DNA of 14,248 nucleotides from a bacterium (GCA_030604505.1 JAUVVT010000008.1:1-14248); one strand, 5' to 3'. Counted from the first letter of the stretch, positions 1 to 8,110 are shown. Notes: a model not told the origin generated them from the letters alone. Translations and numbers: made by a program.

Positions 1-297
1 TATTTTATCCTCGTTTTTCATAGAACCTTTGACACTACTTTTTATTTGTTTGTGCACACACATAGATAAAATAATACATTTAAATATATAAAATTAATAT
101 ATTTTTTCAAGAAAAAAGAAATTTCATATTATTTATTGACTAATTATAAAAATTGTTATAAATTATAAAAAATAAATTAAAAAATATTTTGGATTTATAT
201 GAAGAAAACGTGCTATAGCATATTCTCAAAGGCAGCGATAATGTAATATATTTGTATTCAATATTTAATTATAAGATAAAATTCAAAAAGGGGTATT
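1..297. other. AT-rich non-coding region upstream of the DUF362 gene
   Basis: I see no convincing gene here. The DNA is very A+T rich with long A and T runs. It holds two short perfect palindromes: TGTGCACA at 51-58 and TGCTATAGCA at 211-220. A weak sigma70-like pair is possible: TTGACT at 136-141, a 17-base spacer, then TAAATT at 159-164. In DNA this AT-rich such matches arise easily, so it is not called separately. A 15-codon frame opens at ATG 199 and closes at 246 (it begins MKKTCYS) and runs over the second palindrome, but nothing else supports it as a gene. Confidence 0.6.
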
Positions 298-1326
298 ATG
301 AGTAAAAAAACCGAACATATATACCGCAGGGAATTCCTTAAAATATCAGGATTAGCACTTGCATCAAGGGGGATGGTAGGATTAAATATAAATCCATTCT
401 TAAGAGATAAAACGACGAACAATATCAGGAAAAGAGTTAAAAATCCTTTTATGAAAAACGGAAAACCTGTATTGGTTGTCGTTGAAGGCAATGATATAGA
501 TAAGATGATGAAAAAAGGATTTGAAGCACTTGGCAGTCTGAAAGAACTACTGGGAACGAATAAAGAAATAATGCTTAAGCCGAACTATGTTTCTCCTGAA
601 AGATATCCTGAAGTAACCGGAACAGACTGCATTTGTTCAATGATTGATATTATTAATAAAACGGGAAATTATAAGATTACTCTTGCAGATGGTGCTTCAA
701 GCGGAAATTCTACTTTGGATGGTTTTAGAAGAACCGGCTTACAGAAAGAAATGGATAAACGCAAAATCCTGACAATAGACCTCCATAAGTGTTCTGCTGT
801 AAGTATTGGAAATCCCGAATGGGAATATATGGATACAGTTGAGATATTTGATAAAGTTATGGAAACACCTATTGTAATTAACATGCCTACCCTAAAACAG
901 CATTCCACAATGGGTTATACTTGTTCTCTGAAAAATCTTATGGGCTGCCAGGAACAGGGCAGCAGGCGGAAACTTCACAGAGATCATGAACGAAACAAAT
1001 ATTCGGCATCAGAAAACCTTAAGCGTTTGAGATTGTCAATAGCGGAGACCGCTCACGCAGCCAATCCGGAGCTGACAGTTATAGATGCAAGAAAAATAAT
1101 GGTGAAAGGACACCATTTCAACAGGGGCGGAATATTAAAAGATTGCAATCAGCTCATTATTTCCGGGGATGCAGTTGCAGCAGATGCTTATGCAGAAGAA
1201 TTGATGATAAAACTTAATCCCGATTTTTCTGAAACATGGTCTAAACCTACATTTAGACATGCTCAAAAAATTAAATTTGGAATCGCCGAGCTTGACAATG
1301 TTGAAATTATTAAGGTCCAAGTATAA
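298..1326 (+). CDS. DUF362 family protein with N-terminal twin-arginine signal
   Basis: This 342-residue protein matches the DUF362 family. Landmarks are KPNY at 94-97, the NMPTLKQH stretch at 195-202 followed by LKNLMG at 211-216, VIDA at 262-265, and the GDAVAADAYA helix at 290-299. No biochemical function can be assigned; the family is mostly uncharacterised. The N terminus carries YRREFLK (residues 9-15), a good twin-arginine motif, so export in folded form across the inner membrane is likely. The hydrophobic stretch behind it is short and broken by Arg24, and no clear AxA cleavage site is visible, so the protein may stay tethered or the signal may be weak. Some DUF362 proteins carry ferredoxin-like Cys clusters; none is seen here, only scattered Cys residues. 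The ATG start is supported by an AAGGGG Shine-Dalgarno ending 4 bases before it. It stands alone, with a 329-base spacer to the next gene on the same strand. Confidence 0.85.
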   Translation: MSKKTEHIYRREFLKISGLALASRGMVGLNINPFLRDKTTNNIRKRVKNPFMKNGKPVLVVVEGNDIDKMMKKGFEALGSLKELLGTNKEIMLKPNYVSPERYPEVTGTDCICSMIDIINKTGNYKITLADGASSGNSTLDGFRRTGLQKEMDKRKILTIDLHKCSAVSIGNPEWEYMDTVEIFDKVMETPIVINMPTLKQHSTMGYTCSLKNLMGCQEQGSRRKLHRDHERNKYSASENLKRLRLSIAETAHAANPELTVIDARKIMVKGHHFNRGGILKDCNQLIISGDAVAADAYAEELMIKLNPDFSETWSKPTFRHAQKIKFGIAELDNVEIIKVQV

Positions 1327-1399
1327 ATTTTAATTTTTTATTTGTATTGTTTTGAATTAATATTTATTTGAACTTTGTCAAAAATAAAAATATTAAACA

Positions 1400-1439
1400 C
1401 GAATGATACGAAGCATACGAAGAAGGATTAAATTCTATA
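1400..1439. repeat. Short-word intergenic repeat, copy A
   Basis: The segment is built from near-repeated words (CACGAATGA, TACGAAG, CATACGAAG) and then runs into ATTAAATTCTAT. Its last 24 bases (1416-1439) match 12104-12127 at 22 of 24 positions: ATACGAAGAA, two differing bases, then ATTAAATTCTAT. Both copies are in the same orientation on the plus strand and both lie between genes. Similar strings of CACGAA/ACGAAG/CACAAAG words are, from memory, common in intergenic DNA of many environmental bacteria, but their nature is not known to me. Confidence 0.6.
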
Positions 1440-1472
1440 TATTATTTTATAGAACGGCAATCCACAATTCTT

Positions 1473-1486
1473 TGTAGAGACAATTC
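1473..1486. repeat. Possible half of a GTAGAGAC-type inverted repeat
   Basis: The word TGTAGAGACAATTC resembles the left arm of palindromic elements of the general form GTAGAGAC...GTCTCTAC that I recall from cyanobacteria and other phyla. The expected right arm (GAATTGTCTCTAC) is absent: the sequence continues ATAAGAAAAG. The word ACAATTC also occurs just upstream at 1464-1470. This rests on memory of the family and on one arm only. Confidence 0.25.
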
Positions 1487-1578
1487 ATAAGAAAAGATAG
1501 ATAGATTAATCCAGCCGGTTTATATATTTGGCTTTCCTAAGTTTCATGCCATAAATCTAAATATTCTACACAAAACAA

Positions 1579-1607
1579 TTGACAAACAGAAAAATATTTG
1601 TTAAAAT
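1579..1607 (+). promoter_or_regulatory. Sigma70-type promoter for the patatin-Omp85 gene
   Basis: A perfect TTGACA -35 box (1579-1584) is followed by a 17-base spacer and TAAAAT (1602-1607), a -10 box with one mismatch from TATAAT. Transcription would begin near 1614, leaving about 42 bases before the ATG at 1656. That start point makes the alternative TTG at 1626 less likely. Matches of this quality can occur by chance in AT-rich DNA, but the position and spacing are right. Confidence 0.55.
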
Positions 1608-1655
1608 TAATAATAGCATTAATTTTTGACAATAATTACAATTATAATCGATATA

Positions 1656-4301
1656 ATGAATATCTTTAAATTAAAATATACTTTACTATCAATAATTTTT
1701 CTGCAGGTTATAATAATCCCTGTTTACGGTGAAAAAACGAAAACCATAGAACTTTCATACACAAATTCAAGAACTTTACCTATAAAAAATCTTCCCGTTA
1801 AAAAAGTATCCTTACCTAAAATTGGACTGACTTTAAGTGGGGGCGGAGCACGCGGATTTGCACATATAGGGGTTTTAAAGGCGTTTGAGGAAAATAATAT
1901 TCCGATTGATTACATCGCAGGGACAAGCATAGGAAGTGTGATTGGCGGATTATATGCTGTCGGTTACAGCCCATCAGAATTGGAGGAATTTGCTAAAAAG
2001 ATAGAATGGGACAGGCTTTATTTCGACACACCCAGAAGAAGGGACCTCTTCCTTGGCCAAAAACAGGAAGTTTCTCTTTTTCAGATAAGATTTGATGGAT
2101 TTAAACCTTATATTCCTAAGGCAATTCTGGCGGGGCAAAAACTATCGGGTATCTTGAATAACTTTGTAATAAATTCTTGTTATAATCTTTATAAAGATTT
2201 CAGTGAATATAAAATTCCGTTTAAATCGATAGCGACCAATTTTTTGACTGGTGAGAGAGAGATAATTGATAAAGGCGATTTAAGTCAGGCTATGCTTGCA
2301 AGTATCGCAATTCCCCTGCTCTTCTCTCCAGTAGAGATTGACGGGAAACTGCTTGTCGAAGGCGGACTTGTAAGTAATATTCCAAGTGATGTGGTCAGAA
2401 ATATGGGAAGCGATATTGTAATAACAGTTAATACAGTTTCTCCATTAAGAAAGAGGGAAGAATTGTTTCTTCCGTGGGAACAGGCGGACCAGGTCATAGG
2501 CATAATGCAGCGTCCGATTAATTATGTGGCGTTGGAAAGTTCTGACATTATAATTAAACCCGAACTTGGAGATAAACTGGCAACAGACTTTGAATATATT
2601 GAAAATAATATAGAAACTGGCTACAGGGCTGCATTATCAGAGATTGATGAAATAAAAAGGTTTCTTGAAATTAATTCTGAAAATAGGAGTAATGAAAAAT
2701 TCCTCTTGAAGGCGCTCAATATTAAGGGTCTTCGCAGCAGAAATCCTAAAATTATTCAACCATTTATAAAAATAAAAAAGGGTGAATTTACTTCTGAATA
2801 TGAAATCACTGAAAATCTAAAGGAAATATACAATTCAGGATATTTCTCTAATGCCAATGCGTCAATTTCATTATCATCAGAAGCGGCTGAAGTTACATTT
2901 ATTCTCGAAGAGAATCCAATAGTAAAAGAATTTGTTGTCGATGGGAATAAAATCCTTTCCGAAGAAGAGATACTTTCAGTTATGAAAAATAAAGATGGAG
3001 CCATATTCAATTCAATATTCTGGAAAGATGATTATCATAATATAATAAAATTATACAGAAGACATAATTATTCTCTTGCAACGATAAATTCGGCTGAATT
3101 TGATATATCCACCGGCATTTTTACTATAAAAATAGATGAAGGGATTATCCGTTCCATAGCAATAGAGGGAAATCATAAAACAAGAAAACACGTTATATTA
3201 AGGGAATTTCCGCTGAGAGGGGGAGAAATTTTTAATTTTGAAAAGGCTACACAGGGAATTACTAATATTTTCAGTACGGGTCTTTTTGAGAGAGTATTTT
3301 TGAGTGTATCCGATGAAAATCCGCATCCAAATGTTATCATAAAACTCATAGAAAGAAAATATTCAATTACGAAATTCGGGATTCGCTATGACCTTGAAAG
3401 ACATACAAGGGGATTATTCGAATTTAAATACGATAATACTTTTGGGATAGGCGCAAAGTCTATTATGCAGTTTCAATATGGACCCTATGACCATCTTGTA
3501 CTTTTAAAATTAAGGGCTGACAGGATATTTAATACTTACCTTACTTATGATTTCAATTTTTACTACAAAAAGAACAGAAATTTCCTGCGTTATGATACAG
3601 GGTTTCACGGAACATTTGACGATACAAGAAGAGGCGGTATATTTTCTATCGGACAGCAGATGGAAAGATTTGGAACGGTTACATTTGAATTCAGGATAGA
3701 AAATTTAGATTTGATAACTGCCCCAATTCCCCAATATAATGAATCGTTCGATTTAAGGACATTTACACTTCGCTCAGTTGTCGATACTCAGGATAAATAT
3801 CCTTTCCCTGACAGGGGAAGTTATTACCATATATATTACCAGAGAGCAGCGAAGATTTTGGGAGGCGAAATATCATATTCTAAAATATTTCTTCACTCCG
3901 AATCTTATTTGACTATAAAAGATAAATATACAGTACATCCGCGGTTTGCCCTTGGTATAGCAGATGAAACTCTCCCATTTGCCGAGAGGTTCAGACTCGG
4001 AGGATACAGAACCTTTTTCGGGGTCAAGGACAATGAACTTCACGGGAGAACATTAATAAACGGGAGCTTTGAACTTAGAATTAAATTATCAATACCAAAC
4101 TTTTTTGATACATATCTGAATGCGCGATACGACATGGGTGGAATTTTCAATAGCTATGAAAATATCGTCTTCAGGAATTTTCATCACGGTATAGGAGGGG
4201 GTCTTGCAATTAATATTCCGTTTATACCAATTGAAATTTCATACGGTCATATATCAACGGGTGAAGATAATATTTATTTTTCTGCAGGACACAGATTTTG
4301 A
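1656..4301 (+). CDS. Patatin-like phospholipase fused to POTRA domains and an Omp85 barrel
   Basis: An 881-residue outer-membrane protein of the patatin-Omp85 type, related in layout to type Vd autotransporters such as PlpD. Numbering is from ATG 1656. Residues 1-25 form a signal peptide (MNIFKLKY, hydrophobic core, PVYG). The patatin domain has the glycine-rich oxyanion loop SGGGARGFAH (61-70) and the nucleophile motif GTSIGS with Ser91. The second dyad motif reads EGG (235-237) where the family normally has DGG or DGA, so Glu235 replaces the catalytic Asp. Three POTRA-like repeats follow at about 352-418, 422-494 and 498-567. A barrel of about 310 residues ends in Phe, as expected for BamA-dependent insertion. 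The Omp85 VRGY-type loop motif is not evident: the matching place reads LGGYRTFFG (about 781-789). Its role is probably lipid hydrolysis at the cell surface or periplasm, if active. The start was moved from a TTG at 1626 because the ATG gives a normal signal peptide and a usable leader. No Shine-Dalgarno is obvious at either. Confidence 0.9.
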   Translation: MNIFKLKYTLLSIIFLQVIIIPVYGEKTKTIELSYTNSRTLPIKNLPVKKVSLPKIGLTLSGGGARGFAHIGVLKAFEENNIPIDYIAGTSIGSVIGGLYAVGYSPSELEEFAKKIEWDRLYFDTPRRRDLFLGQKQEVSLFQIRFDGFKPYIPKAILAGQKLSGILNNFVINSCYNLYKDFSEYKIPFKSIATNFLTGEREIIDKGDLSQAMLASIAIPLLFSPVEIDGKLLVEGGLVSNIPSDVVRNMGSDIVITVNTVSPLRKREELFLPWEQADQVIGIMQRPINYVALESSDIIIKPELGDKLATDFEYIENNIETGYRAALSEIDEIKRFLEINSENRSNEKFLLKALNIKGLRSRNPKIIQPFIKIKKGEFTSEYEITENLKEIYNSGYFSNANASISLSSEAAEVTFILEENPIVKEFVVDGNKILSEEEILSVMKNKDGAIFNSIFWKDDYHNIIKLYRRHNYSLATINSAEFDISTGIFTIKIDEGIIRSIAIEGNHKTRKHVILREFPLRGGEIFNFEKATQGITNIFSTGLFERVFLSVSDENPHPNVIIKLIERKYSITKFGIRYDLERHTRGLFEFKYDNTFGIGAKSIMQFQYGPYDHLVLLKLRADRIFNTYLTYDFNFYYKKNRNFLRYDTGFHGTFDDTRRGGIFSIGQQMERFGTVTFEFRIENLDLITAPIPQYNESFDLRTFTLRSVVDTQDKYPFPDRGSYYHIYYQRAAKILGGEISYSKIFLHSESYLTIKDKYTVHPRFALGIADETLPFAERFRLGGYRTFFGVKDNELHGRTLINGSFELRIKLSIPNFFDTYLNARYDMGGIFNSYENIVFRNFHHGIGGGLAINIPFIPIEISYGHISTGEDNIYFSAGHRF

Positions 4302-4303
4302 TT

Positions 4304-4340
4304 GATTTACGATTTACGAATGGCTGTTGGTTGTTAGCTA
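4304..4340. repeat. GATTTAC tandem plus TTGGTTGTT-type intergenic repeat
   Basis: GATTTAC occurs twice in tandem (4304-4310, 4311-4317), followed by GAATGGCTGTTGGTTGTTAGC. It fills most of the 49-base gap between two convergent genes. The pattern resembles short-word intergenic strings (GATTTACGATTTAC..., ...TTGGCTGTTGG) that I recall from other environmental genomes. It starts three bases after the patatin stop codon. Confidence 0.45.
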
Positions 4341-4350
4341 ATGAAAACAA

Positions 4351-4836
4351 TTATTTCATTAAAAATTCATACGCTTCTTTTATTTTAATAAATAGTTCAG
4401 AATCGCCGCCGTGGTCGGGATGGTGAATCTGAACAAGTTTTCGGTATCTCTTCTTTATATCCGCTAATTTTGAGTTTCTATTAATCCCGAGAACAAAACA
4501 ATAATACTCTTTTTTGTCTTGTCCTGATTTAATAACATCCGCCGGTTTTTTTCTTTCTTCTGCTTTTATATTTCTAATAAATTTATAAGCTTGTTTGAAA
4601 AATTCTTTTTTTTGTTCTCTCGACAAACCGGCAAAACATTTTAATTCCGCAAAAGCATTTATTCCAACTTTTTTTCTCCATTCTTTAATTTCTGCTTCTT
4701 TTTCTGGCAGCCATAATCCAGCTATTTTAATACGCAGTTTTCTTAACCTTATTCTATCTTCCGGAGAAAATCTTTTATAGTTAAATCTTTTAATTTTCGA
4801 TTTATCATATAAAACGTTCATTCCGAATCTTTTCAT
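4351..4836 (-). CDS. Small protein with C-terminal J domain (DnaJ-like co-chaperone)
   Basis: The protein has 161 residues. Its last 50 or so (about 111-161) form a J domain: a helix with KKRYRKLVQIHH, the diagnostic HPD at 139-141, the GGDSE turn, and a final helix FIKIKEAYEFLMK. The HPD loop stimulates ATP hydrolysis by DnaK/Hsp70. The first 110 residues are very basic and probably helical (many Lys, Arg, Glu) and match no family I recognise; they may bind a client or nucleic acid. There is no signal peptide, no Gly/Phe linker and no zinc domain, so this is a class C-type J protein with a terminal J domain rather than DnaJ itself. It begins 6 bases after the glnE stop on the same strand, so it is almost surely co-transcribed. 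A GGAG lies 12 bases before the ATG, inside the end of glnE, which suggests translational coupling. Met6 (codon 4821-4819) is an alternative start. Confidence 0.82.
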   Translation of the reverse strand: MKRFGMNVLYDKSKIKRFNYKRFSPEDRIRLRKLRIKIAGLWLPEKEAEIKEWRKKVGINAFAELKCFAGLSREQKKEFFKQAYKFIRNIKAEERKKPADVIKSGQDKKEYYCFVLGINRNSKLADIKKRYRKLVQIHHPDHGGDSELFIKIKEAYEFLMK

Positions 4837-4842
4837 CTTGCG

Positions 4843-7800
4843 TCATTTCTCCGATAATAATTTATTGAAAACTTTTTTATAAATATCTCTGATTCTTTTA
4901 GTATGTGCATCGTATTCTTTTAGTAATATTTCTCCGGCTTTTTTCTTTTTGTCTTTTTTAAATCCCATTCTGACAGCGAGTTTTTCGGCTTCTTCAGCCG
5001 AAACATCAAAAGAGTGTAATGAAGTGTCATGCATAATCCTAAGTCTGTTTTCAATTCGTCTTAGGAACTTATATGCATTTGAAATGCTTTTGGCATCATC
5101 TAAATTTAGAATTTTTTTATTCTCCAGTATGTTTAAGGCATTTACAGAGTTTTGCGTTCGAAGTTCTTCAAATTCACCTCCGTATTTTAACTGAAGAGTT
5201 TGAATAATAAATTCAATATCCACCAAGCCTCCATACCCGAGCTTAAAATCTTTTTTAAACTCGCTTTCTTCAGCAAGTTCTTTCTCCATTCTCTCTCTGA
5301 TATGCGATATTTGTGTTATATTTTCTTTTTCGAACTTATTTTCGTATACGAATTTATGTGTGAGGTCGATGAACTTCTTTCCCAAAATTTTATCGCCGGC
5401 AACAATTCGCGATTTTATCAGAGCCTGCCGTTCCCATGTTTCCGCACGTGTTTTGAAATATTCTTCAAACCTTTTTAAAGGCAGCACAGTCGCTCCTTTT
5501 TTTCCTTCGGGGCGCAGTCTTAAATCAATCTTATAAGCATATCCGGCTTCAGTTATACGTGAGACCGCATTGTATATGCTTTCGTATAATTTTTGAAAAT
5601 AGATGTGATTTGGAATTGAGTTTTTTGCTTTAGAGTTTTCATTTTCGGATGAAATTCCAGAAGTCATACCATCATCTTCGTAAACAAATATAAGGTCAAG
5701 GTCGGAACCGAAATCAAGCTCATATCCGCCCAGTTTGCCAAGTCCAATAATGGTTATAGGACATTCTGCCGTTTTTGAATTTACATTAATTTCCGGAACA
5801 CCATACTTCTTTAATAATCTATCTTTCGAAATATCCAATGCGGTTTTTAGGTAAACATCCGCAAGATTAGAGAGATCATGGAAAGTCTTTAGTAAATCCA
5901 CATCCAGAGAAAAATCTCTGAGTCCGATTTTCAGTTCTTCAATCTTTTTGAATCTTCTTATCTCATTCATCTTCTTCTCAAAAATAAAAATCCTTGATAA
6001 TGATTCCGAGAGCTGTTCGTATAATTTTTCTTTTGATTTTGAAACCATCCATTCATCGGGTTCTAAGATAGCATCGAAAGATTCCGGATTTCGAATTAAT
6101 ATATCGGATAAATATTTGCTTGCTCCGAACAAAGTAAAAAGGAGTTCCCTTACCTTCTTGTTTTCAAGCATAAATGAATAGATGTTCTTTCTTGGACCGC
6201 TTGATTTGACAAAATTTTCAAAGTTCGAAAGTGCAAGAACAGGATCCGGAACTAAACTTATCTCTTTTAACATTTCGGGAAGTAACCTGTCAAATAATAT
6301 TTTGCTCTCTTCGGATGGACGGGTAAATAATTCTCCTTCCCGTAAATCTTTAATTATTGAGATTGCTTTTTCCGGCTCCGATATATTGAAATCCTGCAAA
6401 TATTTTACTGCTTCTTCTTTATTATCTGAAGTTATAATATAATATGATGACTTTTTTTCTTCTTTATAAAAAAGTGAATTGTATATCTCTCTGACATTTT
6501 TAATATGATAACTATAAACATTTGTCAATTGGGAACTCAGTTTCTTTTTATTGTTTCCTGATATTCCCATTTTCTTTGCCAAAACCGACCTTTCATTAAT
6601 ATCCTCAGGGATAATGTGCGTCTGAACACCATAAGATAACTGGATGCGGTTTTCTAATTCCCTCAGAAATATGTATGCATCGTAAATTTTTTTATATTCA
6701 TCTTTTTTGATAAATTTCGATATTAATAAACTTCTGAGCACCTTTAATGTGTTTGTTTCTTCTAATATGTGGTGTCTTCCGCCAAAGATTAACTGGAATG
6801 ATTGAACAAAAAATTCAATTTCTCTTATCCCCCCGTATCCTAATTTAATATTGTCCTTATCTTTCCCTGTTGTTAATAAAATAGTATCAATTTTTTCCTT
6901 TACTTTTTTTATTTCCTCGATAGCAGTAAGGTCAAGATATTTTCTATATACAAAAGGATGTATCATTTTGATAAATTCATTTCCGAGTGTTTGGCTTTCC
7001 GCAGAAATTCTTGCCTTTAAAAGAGCCTGTCTTTCCCAGGTCTCACCCCACGATTCATAATAGATTTCATAGCTTCTCAGGGAATATGCTATATCTCCCT
7101 TTTTACCTTCAGGTCTGAGTCTTAAATCGACCCTAAATATACTGCCGTCTTCAGTGATTTCACTTAAAACATTAGTTATTCTCTGTGATAATCGTATATA
7201 GAATTCGTGAAGTTTTATTCCTTTGCTGTCTGCATCCGTGCCATTATGAATTTTTCTGGTTTTCCCTTCATCAGCAGAGTAAAGATAAAGGATATCAATA
7301 TCCGAACTAAAATTTAATTCTCTCCCGCCTAATTTTCCGAGACTAATGATTGCAAATTCTGACCTGTGCTGTTTTCCATCTTGCGTGATGTAAAAAGGTT
7401 CACCATATTTTTCCACTAATTCTCTCTCGCTTACTTCATATACAGACTGCAAACATACATCGGCAATGTCCGAGAGTTCCTGCACAATCTCAGGTAGTGT
7501 TCCCTTTCCGAGCAAATCCCTTAATCCAATGCGTAAATATTCTCTATTTTTAAATTTTCTGATGATTGAAATTTTTTCTTTCTGTTTGCTGGAAATTGAC
7601 AGAAGACTTTTAATTTCTGAGTAAAGGTTTTTCTTTTCTTTTGAAATGTCGATATTTTCTTTAATCAGATAATCTATATTTTTTTCATCTTTAATTGCGA
7701 TATCAGAAAGAATCTGGCTTCCGGAAAACAAGGTTACAATATTTTTTAAAAATTCTTCATTTTCATTGATAACAGTTATGTATTTCTTGGGAGATTTTAC

Positions 7801-8055
7801 CGCTGTGAAAAATCTTTCTAAATTATTCAGGGCTCTGTCAGGGTCAAACGAGGTGGATACTGTAAAGAGTATGTTAGATAAGATTTTATCCGAAACAGTA
7901 TTTATTTCTGCAATTATCTTAAATATATCGGTTATATTTTTCCATGCATTTTCCGGATATAAAAATCCCAATCCATTCAGGGCTTTTGCCGTTTTTTCAT
8001 CAAAAACAGAACCCGATAATATTTTTGAATATATTAAACTTATTTTATTCTTCAT
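4843..8055 (-). CDS. glnE: Bifunctional glutamine synthetase adenylyltransferase/deadenylase
   Basis: GlnE attaches AMP to a tyrosine of glutamine synthetase when glutamine is high, and removes it by phosphorolysis when nitrogen is scarce, under control of PII and PII-UMP. The 1070 residues show the expected internal duplication. The N-terminal half has SLGKLGGREL with SDID (Asp252, Asp254), RVDLRLRPEG (308-317), WERQALLKAR (340-349) and GGIREIEF (408-415). The C-terminal half has GLGKLGGYEL with SDLD (Asp785, Asp787), KIDLRLRPEG (842-851), WERQALIKSR (874-883) and GGLVDIEF (942-949). By family pattern the first half is the deadenylase and the second the adenylylase, and both keep their metal-binding Asp pairs. 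It is somewhat longer than the roughly 950 residues of the enterobacterial enzyme, mostly from extra sequence before the first motif and at the C terminus. The ATG has no strong Shine-Dalgarno. It lies 130 bases after glnD on the same strand and is followed closely by the J-domain gene. Confidence 0.96.
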   Translation of the reverse strand: MKNKISLIYSKILSGSVFDEKTAKALNGLGFLYPENAWKNITDIFKIIAEINTVSDKILSNILFTVSTSFDPDRALNNLERFFTAVKSPKKYITVINENEEFLKNIVTLFSGSQILSDIAIKDEKNIDYLIKENIDISKEKKNLYSEIKSLLSISSKQKEKISIIRKFKNREYLRIGLRDLLGKGTLPEIVQELSDIADVCLQSVYEVSERELVEKYGEPFYITQDGKQHRSEFAIISLGKLGGRELNFSSDIDILYLYSADEGKTRKIHNGTDADSKGIKLHEFYIRLSQRITNVLSEITEDGSIFRVDLRLRPEGKKGDIAYSLRSYEIYYESWGETWERQALLKARISAESQTLGNEFIKMIHPFVYRKYLDLTAIEEIKKVKEKIDTILLTTGKDKDNIKLGYGGIREIEFFVQSFQLIFGGRHHILEETNTLKVLRSLLISKFIKKDEYKKIYDAYIFLRELENRIQLSYGVQTHIIPEDINERSVLAKKMGISGNNKKKLSSQLTNVYSYHIKNVREIYNSLFYKEEKKSSYYIITSDNKEEAVKYLQDFNISEPEKAISIIKDLREGELFTRPSEESKILFDRLLPEMLKEISLVPDPVLALSNFENFVKSSGPRKNIYSFMLENKKVRELLFTLFGASKYLSDILIRNPESFDAILEPDEWMVSKSKEKLYEQLSESLSRIFIFEKKMNEIRRFKKIEELKIGLRDFSLDVDLLKTFHDLSNLADVYLKTALDISKDRLLKKYGVPEINVNSKTAECPITIIGLGKLGGYELDFGSDLDLIFVYEDDGMTSGISSENENSKAKNSIPNHIYFQKLYESIYNAVSRITEAGYAYKIDLRLRPEGKKGATVLPLKRFEEYFKTRAETWERQALIKSRIVAGDKILGKKFIDLTHKFVYENKFEKENITQISHIRERMEKELAEESEFKKDFKLGYGGLVDIEFIIQTLQLKYGGEFEELRTQNSVNALNILENKKILNLDDAKSISNAYKFLRRIENRLRIMHDTSLHSFDVSAEEAEKLAVRMGFKKDKKKKAGEILLKEYDAHTKRIRDIYKKVFNKLLSEK

Positions 8056-8071
8056 TACTTATACTTTTTCA

Positions 8072-8095
8072 GACACCTTTTTGAAAAAAGGTGTC
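8072..8095. repeat. Perfect palindrome 3 in the glnD-glnE spacer
   Basis: GACACCTTTTT pairs with AAAAAGGTGTC over 11 bases around a 2-base centre (about 10 pairs with a 4-base loop). In transcripts read toward glnE it lies about 17 bases before the start codon. It is not followed by a U-run on either strand, so it is not a standard terminator. It contains AAGGTG, a Shine-Dalgarno-like word that folding would hide, but that word is too far from the ATG to be a normal ribosome site. Confidence 0.75.
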
Positions 8096-8110
8096 CCAAA
8101 AACTTTTACC

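Larger units (their letters stand above)
1327..1655. other. Non-coding spacer between the DUF362 and patatin genes
   Basis: This 329-base stretch has no supportable gene. It holds a remnant of a short-word repeat (1400-1439), a possible half of an inverted-repeat element (1473-1486) and, near its right end, a near-consensus sigma70 promoter facing the patatin gene. No hairpin followed by a T-run is visible after the DUF362 stop. The number of repeat fragments suggests old debris from small non-autonomous elements. Confidence 0.6.

Noticed and set aside
199..246. A 15-codon frame (MKKTCYS...) upstream of the DUF362 gene
   Set aside because: No ribosome site, very short, and in AT-rich DNA where such frames are expected by chance.
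1626..1655. Upstream TTG start that would add 10 residues to the patatin-Omp85 protein
   Set aside because: The extra residues (MTIITIIIDI) spoil a normal signal peptide, no ribosome site precedes the TTG, and it lies only about 12 bases after the predicted transcription start.
1327..1655. CRISPR array, tRNA or small structured RNA in the larger spacers
   Set aside because: No regularly spaced identical repeats, no cloverleaf-like arms and no long GC-rich stems were seen in this spacer or in 1-297.
4339..4361. Hairpin TAATGAAA/TTTCATTA at the end of the J-domain gene as a terminator
   Set aside because: It is an 8-pair AT-rich stem overlapping the stop codon with no T-run after it on either strand; weak and likely by chance in such DNA.
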